From the NCBI GenBank assembly GCA_902806565.1, contig CADCXA010000019.1:393202-457201 (forward strand): DNA of 64,000 bases. The letters are read 5' to 3'. Every line of letters begins with the position of its first letter. Within the stretch, counting starts at the first letter, position 1. The notes beneath the pieces were generated by a model that saw only the letters and a list, made by a program, of their open reading frames with translations, did no database searches and had not been told where the DNA came from. Source of the stretch: Hypoxylon rubiginosum. Taxonomy: Eukaryota; Ascomycota; Sordariomycetes; Xylariales; Hypoxylaceae. A program made the position numbers and the translations under genes. Below are positions 38,917 through 50,399 of the stretch, piece after piece.

Positions 38917-40085
38917 CTCGATAAGGGTCTAGGCCTGCTTCGTTCCCTCCGGGCTGGGGTTGCGGTCTCGCGTGGACATGGGGCGTAGACGCTAGTGTTG
39001 ACTTTCTAGACTCGGGCATTGGTGCTGTGTCAGATGAGAGGGGGGGGGGGGGGGGGCGTTTTAGAAATAATAGGTATATATGCCGGATTTGATAATGGAT
39101 AATTCATTTTTGCCTATTTTTCTAAGAATTACATGTTTGAATTGTTCTTCGGTTCTAGTATCGCGCCTCCTTGTCGCTGCTAACTTTCACTCAGTCTCGT
39201 AGAATCAAACTACATTCCTCAACATCTGTGTAGCGAATCGTATGAGAGAATTAGAAAGCTTATCCCTCGGCTCCAATGCTGTCGTCATCTTTCCCCACGA
39301 GGGGAAGAAATGCCAATATTGTGTAAGATCAGGGTAGCTATAAAGATCTCCTAGGGCTTGGCTCACCTCAGAGGAGGATGTCAATATTTCGATGATCGTA
39401 AGCTTGTGCGATGACCAATTGAGTAACATCACTCCTGACAATGCTGACTATCCTCAATATTTCACCCATACTCAGCGCTTATTGACCATACCCCTGATAC
39501 CTAGTTGCGCATTAGGTAGATGTTGAAAGGTACCATTGACCTAAAAGGTACTGGACTTGAGGAGTCGCGAGTGATCTCTTCGCTTAGCACTGCGAGGAGG
39601 GCAATCTGATACGGTCAGCGGGTTGTGGCTACGAGAGGAACAGAAATCACGGAATCGGTGTACTTCTCAGATGTGTAATATCTGTCTCAGAATAAGAGGT
39701 ATCACGATGATAATATTAAGATAAAGTAGAAGCTACATTGCTATGCGAAGAGCACCCAATATTATTACCGAAAATTGTGTGCATACGTAGAGGAATATTC
39801 CTGGCCCCCTATTCCGATGGCCACGGGTCAAATGGTTGGATCCCTGTCTGAAAGGCAGCCACTCAAGATACCGAATTTCTACTATCCTCTACACAGCGAA
39901 ATTCAACGTGAGTTGGGAATAAGAAGGTCTTGTCATAATCCATTTACGTGTAATAATATCGGCATTTCCATATTCTCGTTGTTAATATGGTAAGCTAGGC
40001 CTTTTACATATCCCTTCCGTCAAACCGTGTGATTAAATCCCATCCATTACCATCGTACTAATCATAACCCTCGTCCTTCCCTGAT
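38917..40085. other. Intergenic region with a G17 run
   Basis: Convergent spacer between the SLATT gene and the leftward disordered-protein gene. A run of 17 G lies at 39040-39056. A minus-strand frame at 39441-39205 and a plus-strand frame at 39775-39993 lack ATG starts of their own and show no recognisable domain. Confidence 0.4.
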
Positions 40086-42827
40086 TTAGTGCTTCTTTTC
40101 CTGGAAATATCCCGTGATGTCATTCTGCTCCCCGCACGCCCGACAGCGATGAAACACCTTATCCCCCGAAGACATGGACGGCCCCGTAGCCGCGGCGGCA
40201 GCGGCAGCACCGGTAGCAACCGCAGCCGGCTTGGGTATGTTGGACTTCTTCGGCGCGGATGCGGCCGTTGGGTGAACGCTGCTGCTAAGTTCCACCGACC
40301 TGGCAGTAGTACCTGTAGGTACCGCTGTAGAAGTAGTGTTCTTGGCGTCCCCGTGGTGGTCGATGTTGATGCCCGACGGCGTGCCTGAAGACAATACGTT
40401 GTACTGACCGCCGTGGCTCGAATCTGTGGACTTGCGGGTCGAATCCGGGATAGACGTATCCGCGGTTCGCGGCGTGGCTGCTGGCTTCCCGGTAGCGAAG
40501 TCGGAGGCTGCTACACCGCCTTTATTTTTCTCGCTGTCCCGGTGGTGTGTTGCTGTTGCCGCAGCGCCCGTACCGGCGACACCGGCGACGGCAGCGGCCT
40601 TGGCGCCGCGGTTGTTGTGAGTATCGTCGTTTGAAAGATAGCGGGAGGTTGTTGGCGACGACGACGACGTGATACCGACAGACTTCTGGTGACGACTATC
40701 GTCCAAGTTTATGCCCGAAGAGGTGCTGGTTGGCAAGGGTTTACGCTGTCCGCCCTGGGTAGATGTGATGGTATCGCGGCTGGTAGCGCCCTCCATGTAC
40801 GGCTCGCGGACTTTTTTAGAGCTGGGGGCCACCGGCTGACGCGCCTCATGGATAGTGGACATGTCGTTGTTCCTCTTCCCAGAGTAGTAAGCCGCGGTGC
40901 CAGCACCAGCCGCACCTACACCAGCAGCAGTAGCCTTGGCACCAGAGTAGCTATCCTTCGGCGTAGTATTGGATGCTGCGCTTGACGACGTTGACGTCGG
41001 GACAACATCCTTCTTATCACCATAGTGATTTCCAATATCAATACCAGACGGTGTACCATCCGATAAAGCGCTGTACTTGTCGTGATGAGTGGCGCCACCT
41101 TGAGATGGATTAACGCTGCTGCTGGTTGTTGGTGGCACTGGTCGTGTCTCTGAGGACCGGGGAGCTCCTGAAGAACCCGTCATCACAGCAAGTCGGGGCT
41201 GACCGATGGTGTATCCAGTGTCGGCTTGCTGCGGGGCTGTCTTGGACGACGTTGTTTGGCTATTGTAGCTTGGCTCGGTAACGGACTCTTTGTACGTGTC
41301 ACCATCTCTGTTACCGTACTTGTGGGCGGCGTAACCGGCACCAGCCCCTGCACCGGCAGCCGCGAGACCGTAGCCAGCTCTGGAGTCATCGTGCTGAGTA
41401 GACTTCTCGGCTGCTTGGGAAGTATGAGGGTGATCCCGGGTGGTTGCACTGCTAGAAGCAGGATATTTGTTGCCAGTATCCGATGTAGGAGGCTGATTGA
41501 TAAGACCGGTGTATCCAGCCGCAATGAAGGGATCACTGGCCTGCTGTGGTTGGGTCGTCGTTCCCGGGGCAGATCTATCGGCAACCTTCTCATTGGGATT
41601 CTTATAAATCGAATCTGTGTTACTCTCTCCCAATCCGGTATCATATTCGTTATTCTTCTTGCCGTGCTTGTCAGTGTGGTCCTTAGCACCATATGCCATG
41701 GTAGCGGCGGCCAGAGCTGCACCAGCATCCCTGTCAGTCAATGGCTTGTCGTCTTTAGCCGGGCCTCGTTCGGTGAGCTTCTTCTCCTCCTTAGCCTCAT
41801 GCTTCTTTTCGTGCTTAGTGTCCTCATCTTTGTGGTCTCGATGAAATAGGCTAGCTATCTTGCTTTCCTTCTTTGGCTCTGCGGATTCGTGTTTGCGAGT
41901 AGTAGGCTCCACCACTTCGTTCTCGTGTTTTCGCTCACTGTGCTTCTCAGCGAGTTCAGATGCATCGATACCGACACCGGCACCAGCGCCAGGCTCCGCC
42001 AAGACTTCTCTAAATCGCGATGAACTGGGGGGAGAAGTTTCATCCTGAGTGTGAGCATCTGAAGTAGCAAGTGGGAATGTCCTCTGCTGGTCATGGCTCA
42101 ATTGAGAATCCCGAGCCTGAATAGACCCGTGGACAGGTGTCTCAGAGCTACCATGTCCGGTAACGGTGTTGTAGACACCGGTACCATGGGGAACGTCGCC
42201 CCAGTACGGGTCCGTATGGTCAAGATCGCTGGATTGTCTCAAGCCATTTCTAACGACGTTACGAACACTACTGTCCGACTCATTATCGGCGGTGTTTGAC
42301 GACGAAGCAGCAGAGGCTATTCCAGTCGCAGCACCAACAGCACCGACACCTGTTGTGCTGGCATGGCTTTTGTTTGTAGGGTCTTGCGAGGTAGACTGTG
42401 GGTACTGGTTGTTGGTGTTGCTATTATCAAGACGGCTGTATGCGCCAGCCATAACGCCGGGCTTGCTCTCTCCGCCACGGTAGTCGGGTGTTCCGGATGT
42501 CGTGGCGGCGGTTGTACTTGGTACTGCTTCTCGGTTCTGAGAAACGGCAGCCTTGTTCGAGTCATAGTCGCCCCCGATGGTAGTTGAGTCGCGAGTTTGT
42601 GAATGCGGGGTGCGGCCGGTGTCTCTTAGGCCAACACCGGAATCCGCGTACTGGTGTCCACGTGAGGCCTTCTCCTCTTCACTCCAGCCTCTAGGGTCTT
42701 CAGGCTTGTGTAGTTTATTGCGCTGGTTAGGTCCTAAGAAAGCCAGGCCTGTGTCTGGTTCACCAGGTGTCACGGGAAAGGATCCTGGGATAGATTCGGT
42801 TTCTCGTCCAGTGGTATATGAAGTCAT
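40086..42827 (-). CDS. Large disordered Ala/Gly/Ser-rich protein with C-terminal CxxC
   Basis: Single exon, 913 residues. The ATG beginning MTSYTTGRETESIPGSFP was chosen; the frame extends 18 codons upstream without another ATG. Nearly the whole protein is low-complexity, rich in Ser, Thr, Gly, Ala, Asp, Lys and His. A motif of the form SGTPSGINID occurs about three times in the second half. Several Ala/Gly zipper-like blocks (AAAGAGAGAGYAAHKYG and similar) alternate with hydrophilic stretches. A central region rich in Lys, Glu and His precedes them. The last 25 residues are ordered-looking, with HRCRACGEQNDITGYF, a half zinc-ribbon that might pair with another chain. Hydrophilin-like composition suggests a role in stress or at structures such as septal pores, but that is speculation. 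A GGT-repeat tract lies about 0.5 kb upstream. Confidence 0.8.
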   Translation of the reverse strand: MTSYTTGRETESIPGSFPVTPGEPDTGLAFLGPNQRNKLHKPEDPRGWSEEEKASRGHQYADSGVGLRDTGRTPHSQTRDSTTIGGDYDSNKAAVSQNREAVPSTTAATTSGTPDYRGGESKPGVMAGAYSRLDNSNTNNQYPQSTSQDPTNKSHASTTGVGAVGAATGIASAASSSNTADNESDSSVRNVVRNGLRQSSDLDHTDPYWGDVPHGTGVYNTVTGHGSSETPVHGSIQARDSQLSHDQQRTFPLATSDAHTQDETSPPSSSRFREVLAEPGAGAGVGIDASELAEKHSERKHENEVVEPTTRKHESAEPKKESKIASLFHRDHKDEDTKHEKKHEAKEEKKLTERGPAKDDKPLTDRDAGAALAAATMAYGAKDHTDKHGKKNNEYDTGLGESNTDSIYKNPNEKVADRSAPGTTTQPQQASDPFIAAGYTGLINQPPTSDTGNKYPASSSATTRDHPHTSQAAEKSTQHDDSRAGYGLAAAGAGAGAGYAAHKYGNRDGDTYKESVTEPSYNSQTTSSKTAPQQADTGYTIGQPRLAVMTGSSGAPRSSETRPVPPTTSSSVNPSQGGATHHDKYSALSDGTPSGIDIGNHYGDKKDVVPTSTSSSAASNTTPKDSYSGAKATAAGVGAAGAGTAAYYSGKRNNDMSTIHEARQPVAPSSKKVREPYMEGATSRDTITSTQGGQRKPLPTSTSSGINLDDSRHQKSVGITSSSSPTTSRYLSNDDTHNNRGAKAAAVAGVAGTGAAATATHHRDSEKNKGGVAASDFATGKPAATPRTADTSIPDSTRKSTDSSHGGQYNVLSSGTPSGINIDHHGDAKNTTSTAVPTGTTARSVELSSSVHPTAASAPKKSNIPKPAAVATGAAAAAAATGPSMSSGDKVFHRCRACGEQNDITGYFQEKKH

Positions 42828-44605
42828 TATGGCGGCTGCTGAATAATATTGGGGTATCTTAGTGAAGACAATACTGTGCAATGTGTCGTAGTGGTAAGAT
42901 GTTTTAGCTTGAAGTGAAGGACAGCACTAAGAGTACAGGGAGAGCAATCAGTTTTATATTTCTGTCGACTTGCGTTGAGTGGATTAGCTCATGGAATGCG
43001 ATTCAGATCGGTTACGCCATCAGCTCGACATCTTCCGGAGTTGTCGTAAACTGCATTGGTTTTCCTCGTATACCTGGGAAATGCAACGACGCCAGTCATG
43101 ACATCAGCTGTCGGCCGTGATCAAGTTAGAAATATCAGTGGCTTTGTCTCAATCCGTTTGCATTGCCCAATCAGGACCTGGGCTATCGTGAACTAAGGGA
43201 CTGGTGTCGAACGGTGCTCGAATAAACGGACCCAACTTCGTCATCAGGGTCCCGAATGACCGGTCACTACTCAGCAGCGCATCTAATTCCATGGCTAGAT
43301 CTTGATCGGTGCCTCTTTGGTATATTCCTTTGCGTAAGTGGTGGTGGTGGTGGTGGTGGTGGTAGTAGTGATAGTAGTTTGTAAGATGCGAAATTTGTTA
43401 CGATTTGTTGTTAGAGATCAGGCAGTTCAGGTAGGTGGCAGGTACCCATATCTAGGGTGGAGCAATCTGGGGGAAGTTGACGTAGCACTTTGCGGCTGGA
43501 ACCGTAAATCTTGCTAGGTTTACATAAGCCTAGCCAAGCCACCCCTAGCCACTCTTATTCTTATAAAGCCGTTAGGCTCCGCCTTGATACATACAGACTT
43601 CTGCAACGGTCCAAGCTCATATATCAATCGTTATATCTGAGATTGTTTCTATCGAATCGTCAAACCCACCACACAGGTTCACCTCTTGCCAGCGAGGAGA
43701 GGAATGTTTTCTAAGTAATGATTGGTGGTAGCTCTTACCATCGCAACAGAGCGACTAGCGCCAAACAGCCACTGGATATGGTCTGAGGACATTCATCATT
43801 ATATTTTAGACAGATGGTCGCTAGTAAGTAGCATGCTTCTACACGTAGCTAGAATAGGGGGTTAGTCCTGCACTGTCAACCTGGTCAACCTGGAATACTC
43901 GAAAAATACACATCAAACATCACGAAGCCGGGTATAGCGCTCATCATAATGTAGTGTAGACATTATCCTGTCTCTATCCATGGCCGTGTACGAATACCAG
44001 GTACCCACCTATATACGAACGCCTTTGTGTCATATGTCATACTATCGGCATGACCCCCCTTAGATACAGGTCTTCTTAATTTAATGGTTACAGGTCTGTC
44101 GATAGGATAGTAGATATGCCTCCTTTGTTCCGAGGGCCTTTGTCCTTGCCTCCTGTTCATAGCTCTCTGCGTAACGACATGGTTGCTTCCTCATTGCATG
44201 GTTGGCCTCATGACAAATGGCATAATTCACCCCAAGAACTCAAGCATCAGAAGAAAGAAAAGAACACATTGATGGCATATCAGCTTATTATATGCACACA
44301 GAAGAGGTGCCTGGGACAGATCCTACTAAAACACGGTGGTGGTATACGTGATATACGCGAGAAGCTAGGGGAACGATTGTGTAGTATAATAAATATGCCA
44401 GTACTAGTGTGCTGTAAATTTGGAGTCTTGAGCGAGTGAATTTTAAGATAAAGATATCGAGTCCAATACCAAAGCCTCCCACCCTTGCCTCAGACCAGCC
44501 TCCTTCAGCAAACGGCCTCGACGGAAAGGCGTATAAGGCGCCTGAGCACGACTTCTTTCAGAAACTTTCCGGAACAATATCTGTACCAAAGGACTCCCCT
44601 AGCAC
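42828..44605. other. Intergenic region with GGT tandem
   Basis: Contains the promoter of the leftward 913-residue protein gene and the region downstream of the secreted-protein gene. A trinucleotide run of GGT/GTG units is at 43338-43369. Short frames at 44116-44482 show no coding character. Confidence 0.4.
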
Positions 44606-44980
44606 CTAAGGAGTTGGAGTCGGAGTGCAGGTTGGACATCCGCAGCGCTGCTCCACGAGGACATCAACGGTGCACGCAGGCAGCGTGGTGGTCACGGTGG
44701 AGAATGGCGATCTGGAAGGTTCACCAGGCGAACATGTCCTGGTCGGTTCCACACACACCTGTCTCTCGCATATTCCAACGGGAGCGACCGTGCTAGTGAC
44801 GGTTGTGAGAGAGGTGCAGACGAGGTGCCCAGGGAGCGTAGTAGGCTGACTGGCAGGAGATGCCAGGACTCTGTGTGGATACTGTCAGTCTTGAAAGGGG
44901 ATATCAAGGGCTTGGGTGGAAGAGACTCACCCCTGGAGAGCCGCGATAGCTACGAGAGTAAGCTGTGGGAGGGATGGCAT
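44606..44980 (-). CDS. Small secreted cysteine-rich protein (candidate effector-like), two exons
   Basis: Found by hand; the reading frame is split by an intron and is too short for simple ORF calling. Exons are 44980-44931 and 44870-44606, joined in phase 2. The 60-nt intron has GTGAGT donor, CTGAC branch site and CACAG acceptor. The protein has 104 residues. The first 20 form a signal peptide (MPSLPQLTLVAIAALQGVLA) with a good cleavage site after VLA. The mature part has eight cysteines at 35, 51, 56, 63, 83, 93, 95 and 98, in a Thr/Val/Pro-rich background, and ends CGCPTCTPTPTP. Eight cysteines in 84 residues suggests four disulfides. I do not recognise the family. Being secreted, small and Cys-rich, and lying in an accessory region within about 3 kb of the RIP-type block, it resembles fungal effectors, but no function can be assigned. 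Confidence 0.6.
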
Positions 44981-47424
44981 AGCGGCGAGTAGGAGGGGGC
45001 TAATTGGAATAGTACTGAGAAGTTGTCTATAGCTGAGTAGTCAAGCTGCCTGTCTGGTCAATGCTATCTTATGATCGTTCGACAGGTGGAAAACTTAGGC
45101 CGTTATATATAGTGCTTGGCACCAGTTTCTACTTATCCCGAGGACTACCAAAATCCGGACACTCTTAGCAGCGATGTGTTACACGCTGGGCCCCGTGATG
45201 GATCCGAGGTGGAGAGTTAGATGGATGGCGACCCTAATAGGATCGGTTACGAAAAGATACTAAACTAGTGACCGGTGAGAGGCGTGACTCTCTCTACTAT
45301 GGATACGGTGAATGGCCACTCAACCTTAGGTGAGATGGCGCGGATATGATGTAGGTAAGCGAAATGAGGAATCATCATCTAACCTATACTATGCAATCCT
45401 ACCCGTTAGTTGTCGTAGTTGAAAGCCACTAATAACCCACAAGATAACAAATGGCATGTAAGATAAGTTGTACCAAATAGTAACGTGACAGGCAAGCCAT
45501 AGCGAGCGCTATCTTGATAACCATCGTGATGGCTTAACGGGATGTATGTGGACCGGATAAAGACTTCACGAAATAAGTACTCAGCTCGTGTCATACCGTC
45601 CAAACCGTCTCAAGCTGACGAATCGGAAAGCGTGCATACCACAGCAGCTACTACACAAACCCGGGGTTAGACCCTGGGTTGCGATGGAGATGTCTCAGCC
45701 CTACGGGGCTTACTTTATACGAGCTGTTAGTTGACCGCGTAGTCATGCGCACGCACCTACCGCCGCCAGACCTGATAATTCCACCTCGACCTACTTTGGG
45801 TTTATTCTTCGAAGCTTCGTATACATAAGCTTATGGCTTTGAGTGGCTCCTATAGTAGATCAAATGCTCAACAGCCAACAACTAATTACCTAGTCTAGGG
45901 TCATTCGCAACGCCACTCGGAGGAGACTGTGTGACGATGGCTGGCTAATTGGGTCGGTCTCCTAGACGTCGCTATCACTATATATATCCAAGGTAGGTTA
46001 GTTTATTCCAAGGTGGACAGATTTGTCCATAGGAGCAAGACCAGGCTTACTGTGGATGCTCGCTACAGTACAACTATTGGTAAGGAAATAGGGGAGGCGC
46101 AAAATAGAATAGTGACAGATCACGCACATATATATCATCTCATGATGGTGACCAAGTACATTTTATGCCTGTTTACCGGCAGCGAATAAAACAAGAGCAT
46201 CTGTTATGATGTAATCGTCTGGTATATATTTAGTTGGCGTTACACTATAAACCCCGTTTAGGATAATCGAGCGATGTCGATCTTCCGAGATAGGAGGTAT
46301 TCGACGAGCTGAACTCTCAAGCCTCGCTTCCTATTTTATTAATAATATTCTCCATCGTGATGGGTTCAAGTGGAAAGTTGGGAAATTTATTAAGCACGTA
46401 CGCAAGAAAACGAAAGGACAAGCGTGTAAAGATTTAAATTACGAGGAATCGCCATCTTTGCTATTAAATATACTCATCATGGTCGGCGTTCCTGGACGAA
46501 GTAAAGTACCTAGGTAGGTATTATTATTACTATTCCCCCGATACCCCTCTCCACGGTGTAGATTGATGATTTGAAGAGTTGCAATACCTGTCTTCGTCGA
46601 CAAGAAGTGTAGTAGGTACGTCAAGCTCAGAGGATCGCAATGGTCTTCATAGTACCTCGCGGGAACCCTTGTGGTACTAACATTTGCATTACTATCTTAG
46701 CTAAGGAGAGGCCTTCCTGACCTTGAGTGTCTTGGTAATGCCCGCAATACCCAGTGGCGCCACGTTTCTACAGCATCGTTTATAGAGACCAAGGCCGGCC
46801 TCACCAATCAAACCAGGTTGAAATCCAAACCCAAGGTCATATCCCAAATCGCGACTGACCGCTAGTCGGGAAGAATACGGCAGGAGCCGGACATAGCGAC
46901 CCCCCTATTGCTTCCGAGTAGTCATTGACATGTCATTGCAGACCTAACAGGTGTAGCCAAAATTATAGAGGTTTGTGGACCTGAGGCTTTCCAGCAGCAG
47001 CTGTTAGATGCGCCGGAGACAGCTCAGGCAACAATGGCTAGTACACGTATTCGCCGACAATGATGCGTAGAACAACCCGTTGATTTCTTGGCAGATTGTA
47101 GGCTCTCTTGTGGTTCGGCGTCGCGTCTTCCTAGAAGACCCTTCCTGGTGTAACTGTGCTAGATACAGAGCCCGGTGGTCGAAACTGGAGCTCAACGCAA
47201 CGGAACTTACTAGGGGATAAGGTGGATACAGAAAGTCTGATGCCAGAGGACGTCAGGAGGAAGATGACGGGTCTAGTCGAGCACGACGGATGATGGAATT
47301 TGGATTTTAGATTGCTCGGGAGATAGAGAACACCCAAGAGTCCGACGAAAATGTCATGCGAGGAAAGGGAATACGTTAAATCCAGTTGTTCATTTGCTAC
47401 CCTACGAGGGAAGAATTTTTGTCA
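44981..47424. other. Intergenic region
   Basis: No gene is supported. A CCTAGGTA word is at about 46508-46519. On the minus strand, frames at 47337-47131 and 47195-47004 overlap with splice-like signals between them, but no ATG or domain could be attached. Confidence 0.4.
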
Positions 47425-47973
47425 TTAATGAATTTCCTTTAAGACCCGGCTGTCTATTTCTTCGGTCCATTTCGCAATCGTTGGATGCCTCCTAGCTACG
47501 GTTTCGAACAATCCTTCGTCCTTACTTGCTGCTTCATCCACAGGATATTTCCACGTCCCGTCGTGTCCCCAATATTCCTTTGCGAAAATAAGAGTCTCGC
47601 TTAGGTCCCCTGTTGCCTCGGAAAGAAGGTGAGTAATTTGTGGGGGACTGTCAACGCCAATTTCGCTGAATGAGGCGACCAAGCCCTCGAGAAGTCCAAG
47701 TAGCCGACCAGCACTCAACCCGATCGTCGCGCCTAAGCCGAAACCCTCGTCAAACCCTCCTTGGAGATGATCGGCCTTCCCATTCGTAATGCCGTCGCGG
47801 TAACCTTCGGTTGTGTGTTGTGCTTGAAGTTTTCTCGTGTCAAGTGAAATTGCACTATCATCAGATACTTCGATATCAGATGGTACAGCTGGCGGTTGAT
47901 GGTGAGAGCCTAATAGAGGTTCGTTATTGGTGGTATTAGGAGTTTGGCCGGTCAAAACACCAGGAGACTCCAT
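47425..47973 (-). CDS. YAE1: Yae1-domain protein (Fe-S cluster adaptor for Rli1/ABCE1)
   Basis: Single exon, 182 residues, with the ATG in MESPGVLTGQ. The hallmark is the deca-GX3 motif at about 57-97, Gly at every fourth position (GYRD GITN GKAD ... GFDE GFGL GATI GLSA GRLL). This folds into the helical surface that pairs with Lto1. With Lto1, Yae1 recruits the cytosolic iron-sulfur targeting complex to the ABC protein Rli1 for ribosome recycling. The C-terminal region ends KWTEEIDSRVLKEIH; the ordered stretch EYWGHDGTWKYPVDE is typical of fungal members. The gene is intact and its promoter lies directly against the A/T-only block, which starts about 130 bp upstream of its start codon. Confidence 0.88.
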   Translation of the reverse strand: MESPGVLTGQTPNTTNNEPLLGSHHQPPAVPSDIEVSDDSAISLDTRKLQAQHTTEGYRDGITNGKADHLQGGFDEGFGLGATIGLSAGRLLGLLEGLVASFSEIGVDSPPQITHLLSEATGDLSETLIFAKEYWGHDGTWKYPVDEAASKDEGLFETVARRHPTIAKWTEEIDSRVLKEIH

Positions 47974-48559
47974 ATTGATAGATGAGATATGAATATATGG
48001 CGGGATTATTCCAAAGCCTTAAAAGAGGTCTTATCTTATCTTAGTGAAGATCAGACCACTTAATGGACTTGGCGGGCTACGCACAGCCGCTAATTTTAGT
48101 GAAATTTAAAGCAGGATATTATAATTTATACCGCGTTAACTACAAACTATATAAACTAATTAAATTACTGTTTTTATTTTTTTACTAATTTATAATTTTT
48201 AATTTAATTAGTTTTTATAAACTTTATTAAGTTTAAATTTTATAAAATTATAAAATTAATTAATTTAAAATTAATATATTTATAATTATAATAAGTTTTT
48301 TTTTAATTATTTTATAATATAATAATATAAATATATAATATAAAATTTAATATAATATATATTAATATATTAATAATATATATATTTATTAAATATATTA
48401 AAATTTTATATTTATAAATAATTTTAAAATAATAATTTAATAATTAATTAATTAATTTATATTAAATTTAATAAATAATATATTATTTAATAAATTTAAA
48501 TATATTTTTATTAAATAAATAATTATTTATTATAATATAAATTTAAATATTTATTATTT

Positions 48560-48760
48560 ATATATATAATTTATATATAAATATTATTTTATTAATTTAA
48601 AAATTAAAATTAAAATTAAAATATATATTAATAAAAAATAAAATATTTTAAAATAATTATATATATAATTTATAAATTTTATTTTTTGTTTTTTATATTT
48701 AAATATACTTATTTATTTTTAAATAATTAAATTTAAATTTTTTTTATTTAAATATTATAT
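48560..48760 (-). repeat. Recurrent 230-bp module, inverted copy
   Basis: Reads as the reverse complement of the modules at 50420, 55986 and 62640, including the TTTATATATAAATATTATTT end and the TATTTAAATATACTTATTTA segment. It shows that the array contains both orientations. Confidence 0.5.
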
Positions 48761-50399
48761 AATATTATTTATTAAATTTAATATAATTTTATTTATTAAT
48801 TATTAAATTATTATATTAAAAATATTTATATATATTATATTAAAATTAAAATATTAAAATATTAAAATATTATATTAATATAGTTTTTTTTAAATTTTTT
48901 TTATATATAATATTTTAATATTAATTAAATATTTATATTAATTAATATATTTTTAATATATTTTTTATAGTTATTATTATTTATAATATATTTTAATTAT
49001 ATAATATTAAAATTATATTTTATTATAATATATATATTATTATAAAATTATTATAATAAAATTATTTAAAAATATTAAAAATAAAAATATTTTAATATAA
49101 TATTTATAAAATATAAAAATTATTTTTAAAATTAAATAATTATTTTTTTAATTTTTTTAATTATTAAAATTTTAATAAATTTATAAGGTTTTTATATATT
49201 TAATTTAAATTTAAATTTAATAAATATTATATTTAAATTTATAAATATAATAAAAGGTTTATTTAAATATAAATAAATAAATAAAACTTATTAAATTTAT
49301 TAAATAATTTAAATTTTATTAAAATAATAAATTATCTTTTTAATTATATTTATATATTTAAATATAATATTTATTAAATTTAAATTTAAAAATAATTATA
49401 TAATTATAAAATATTAATATAATTTTAATAATAAGAATTTATTATTATATTTATAATAATTAATTATTTATTAATTATTATTATAAAATAAATTTAAATA
49501 TTTATAATTTATATATATAATTTATATATAAATAAAATTTTATTAATTTAAAAATTAAAATTAAAATTAATATATATATAATATATTTATTTATTTTTAA
49601 ATAATTAAGTTTAGTTTTTTTATTTATTTAAATAAGATATAATGTTTTATTTATTTAATTATTTTAAATTATTTTATTTTATTAAAAAAGGTTTTTAAAA
49701 TTTTAAATTATATATATATATAATATTATATATTATTTAAATAAATAAAAAAACTAGTTTTAATTATTAAAAAATAAAAATATTATTAAATATATAATAA
49801 TTATATTATAAATTTATTTATATAATATTTAATTTATATATATTTATATTAAAACTTTTATATTAATATTTTAAATTTTAATTATTTAATTTTTTATATT
49901 TAAATTATTATATATATATATATAAATTATAATTAATATTAAAAGTTTTATTTAATTAAAAAGTTTTTAATAATATAAATTTTATTTTAATATAAGTTTT
50001 AATTATTAAAATATTTAAAAATGAAAATTAATTATTTTTAATATAAAAAAAAAAGTTTTATATAATATTTTTTAAATTTAATATTAATATTAAAATTAAA
50101 CTTTTATTTTAAATATTTTAATTAAACTAATATTATATTTATAAATTTAAAAATAAAATAAAAAAAACTTTTATATTAAAATTATTAATTAATTAATATA
50201 TAAAATAAAAAATTAAATTTAAAAGATTATTTAATTATAAAAACATAAAATAAAAAATTTTAAAAGTTTTTATAATTATATTATATATATATTAAATATT
50301 TATTTTATTAATAAATTATATAAAATATATGTTTTTAATTATTAATATAAAAAAGAATATATTAAATAAATATTATATAAATAAATTTATAATAAATTT

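Noticed and set aside
39205..39441. Minus-strand frame that might be an exon of a regulatory protein
   Set aside because: Starts at TTG, contains an internal donor-like GTGAGC, and no partner exon or domain was found.
40089..42846. Many plus-strand and alternate-frame ORFs over the disordered-protein gene
   Set aside because: Shadows of a repetitive, biased 913-codon frame.
44485..44849. Plus-strand frames opposite the secreted-protein gene
   Set aside because: They are antisense shadows of the two-exon minus-strand gene, which has signal peptide, splice signals and cysteines.
47004..47337. Second candidate small secreted protein upstream of Yae1
   Set aside because: Hydrophobic stretch and GTAAGT donor are present but no in-frame ATG could be connected.
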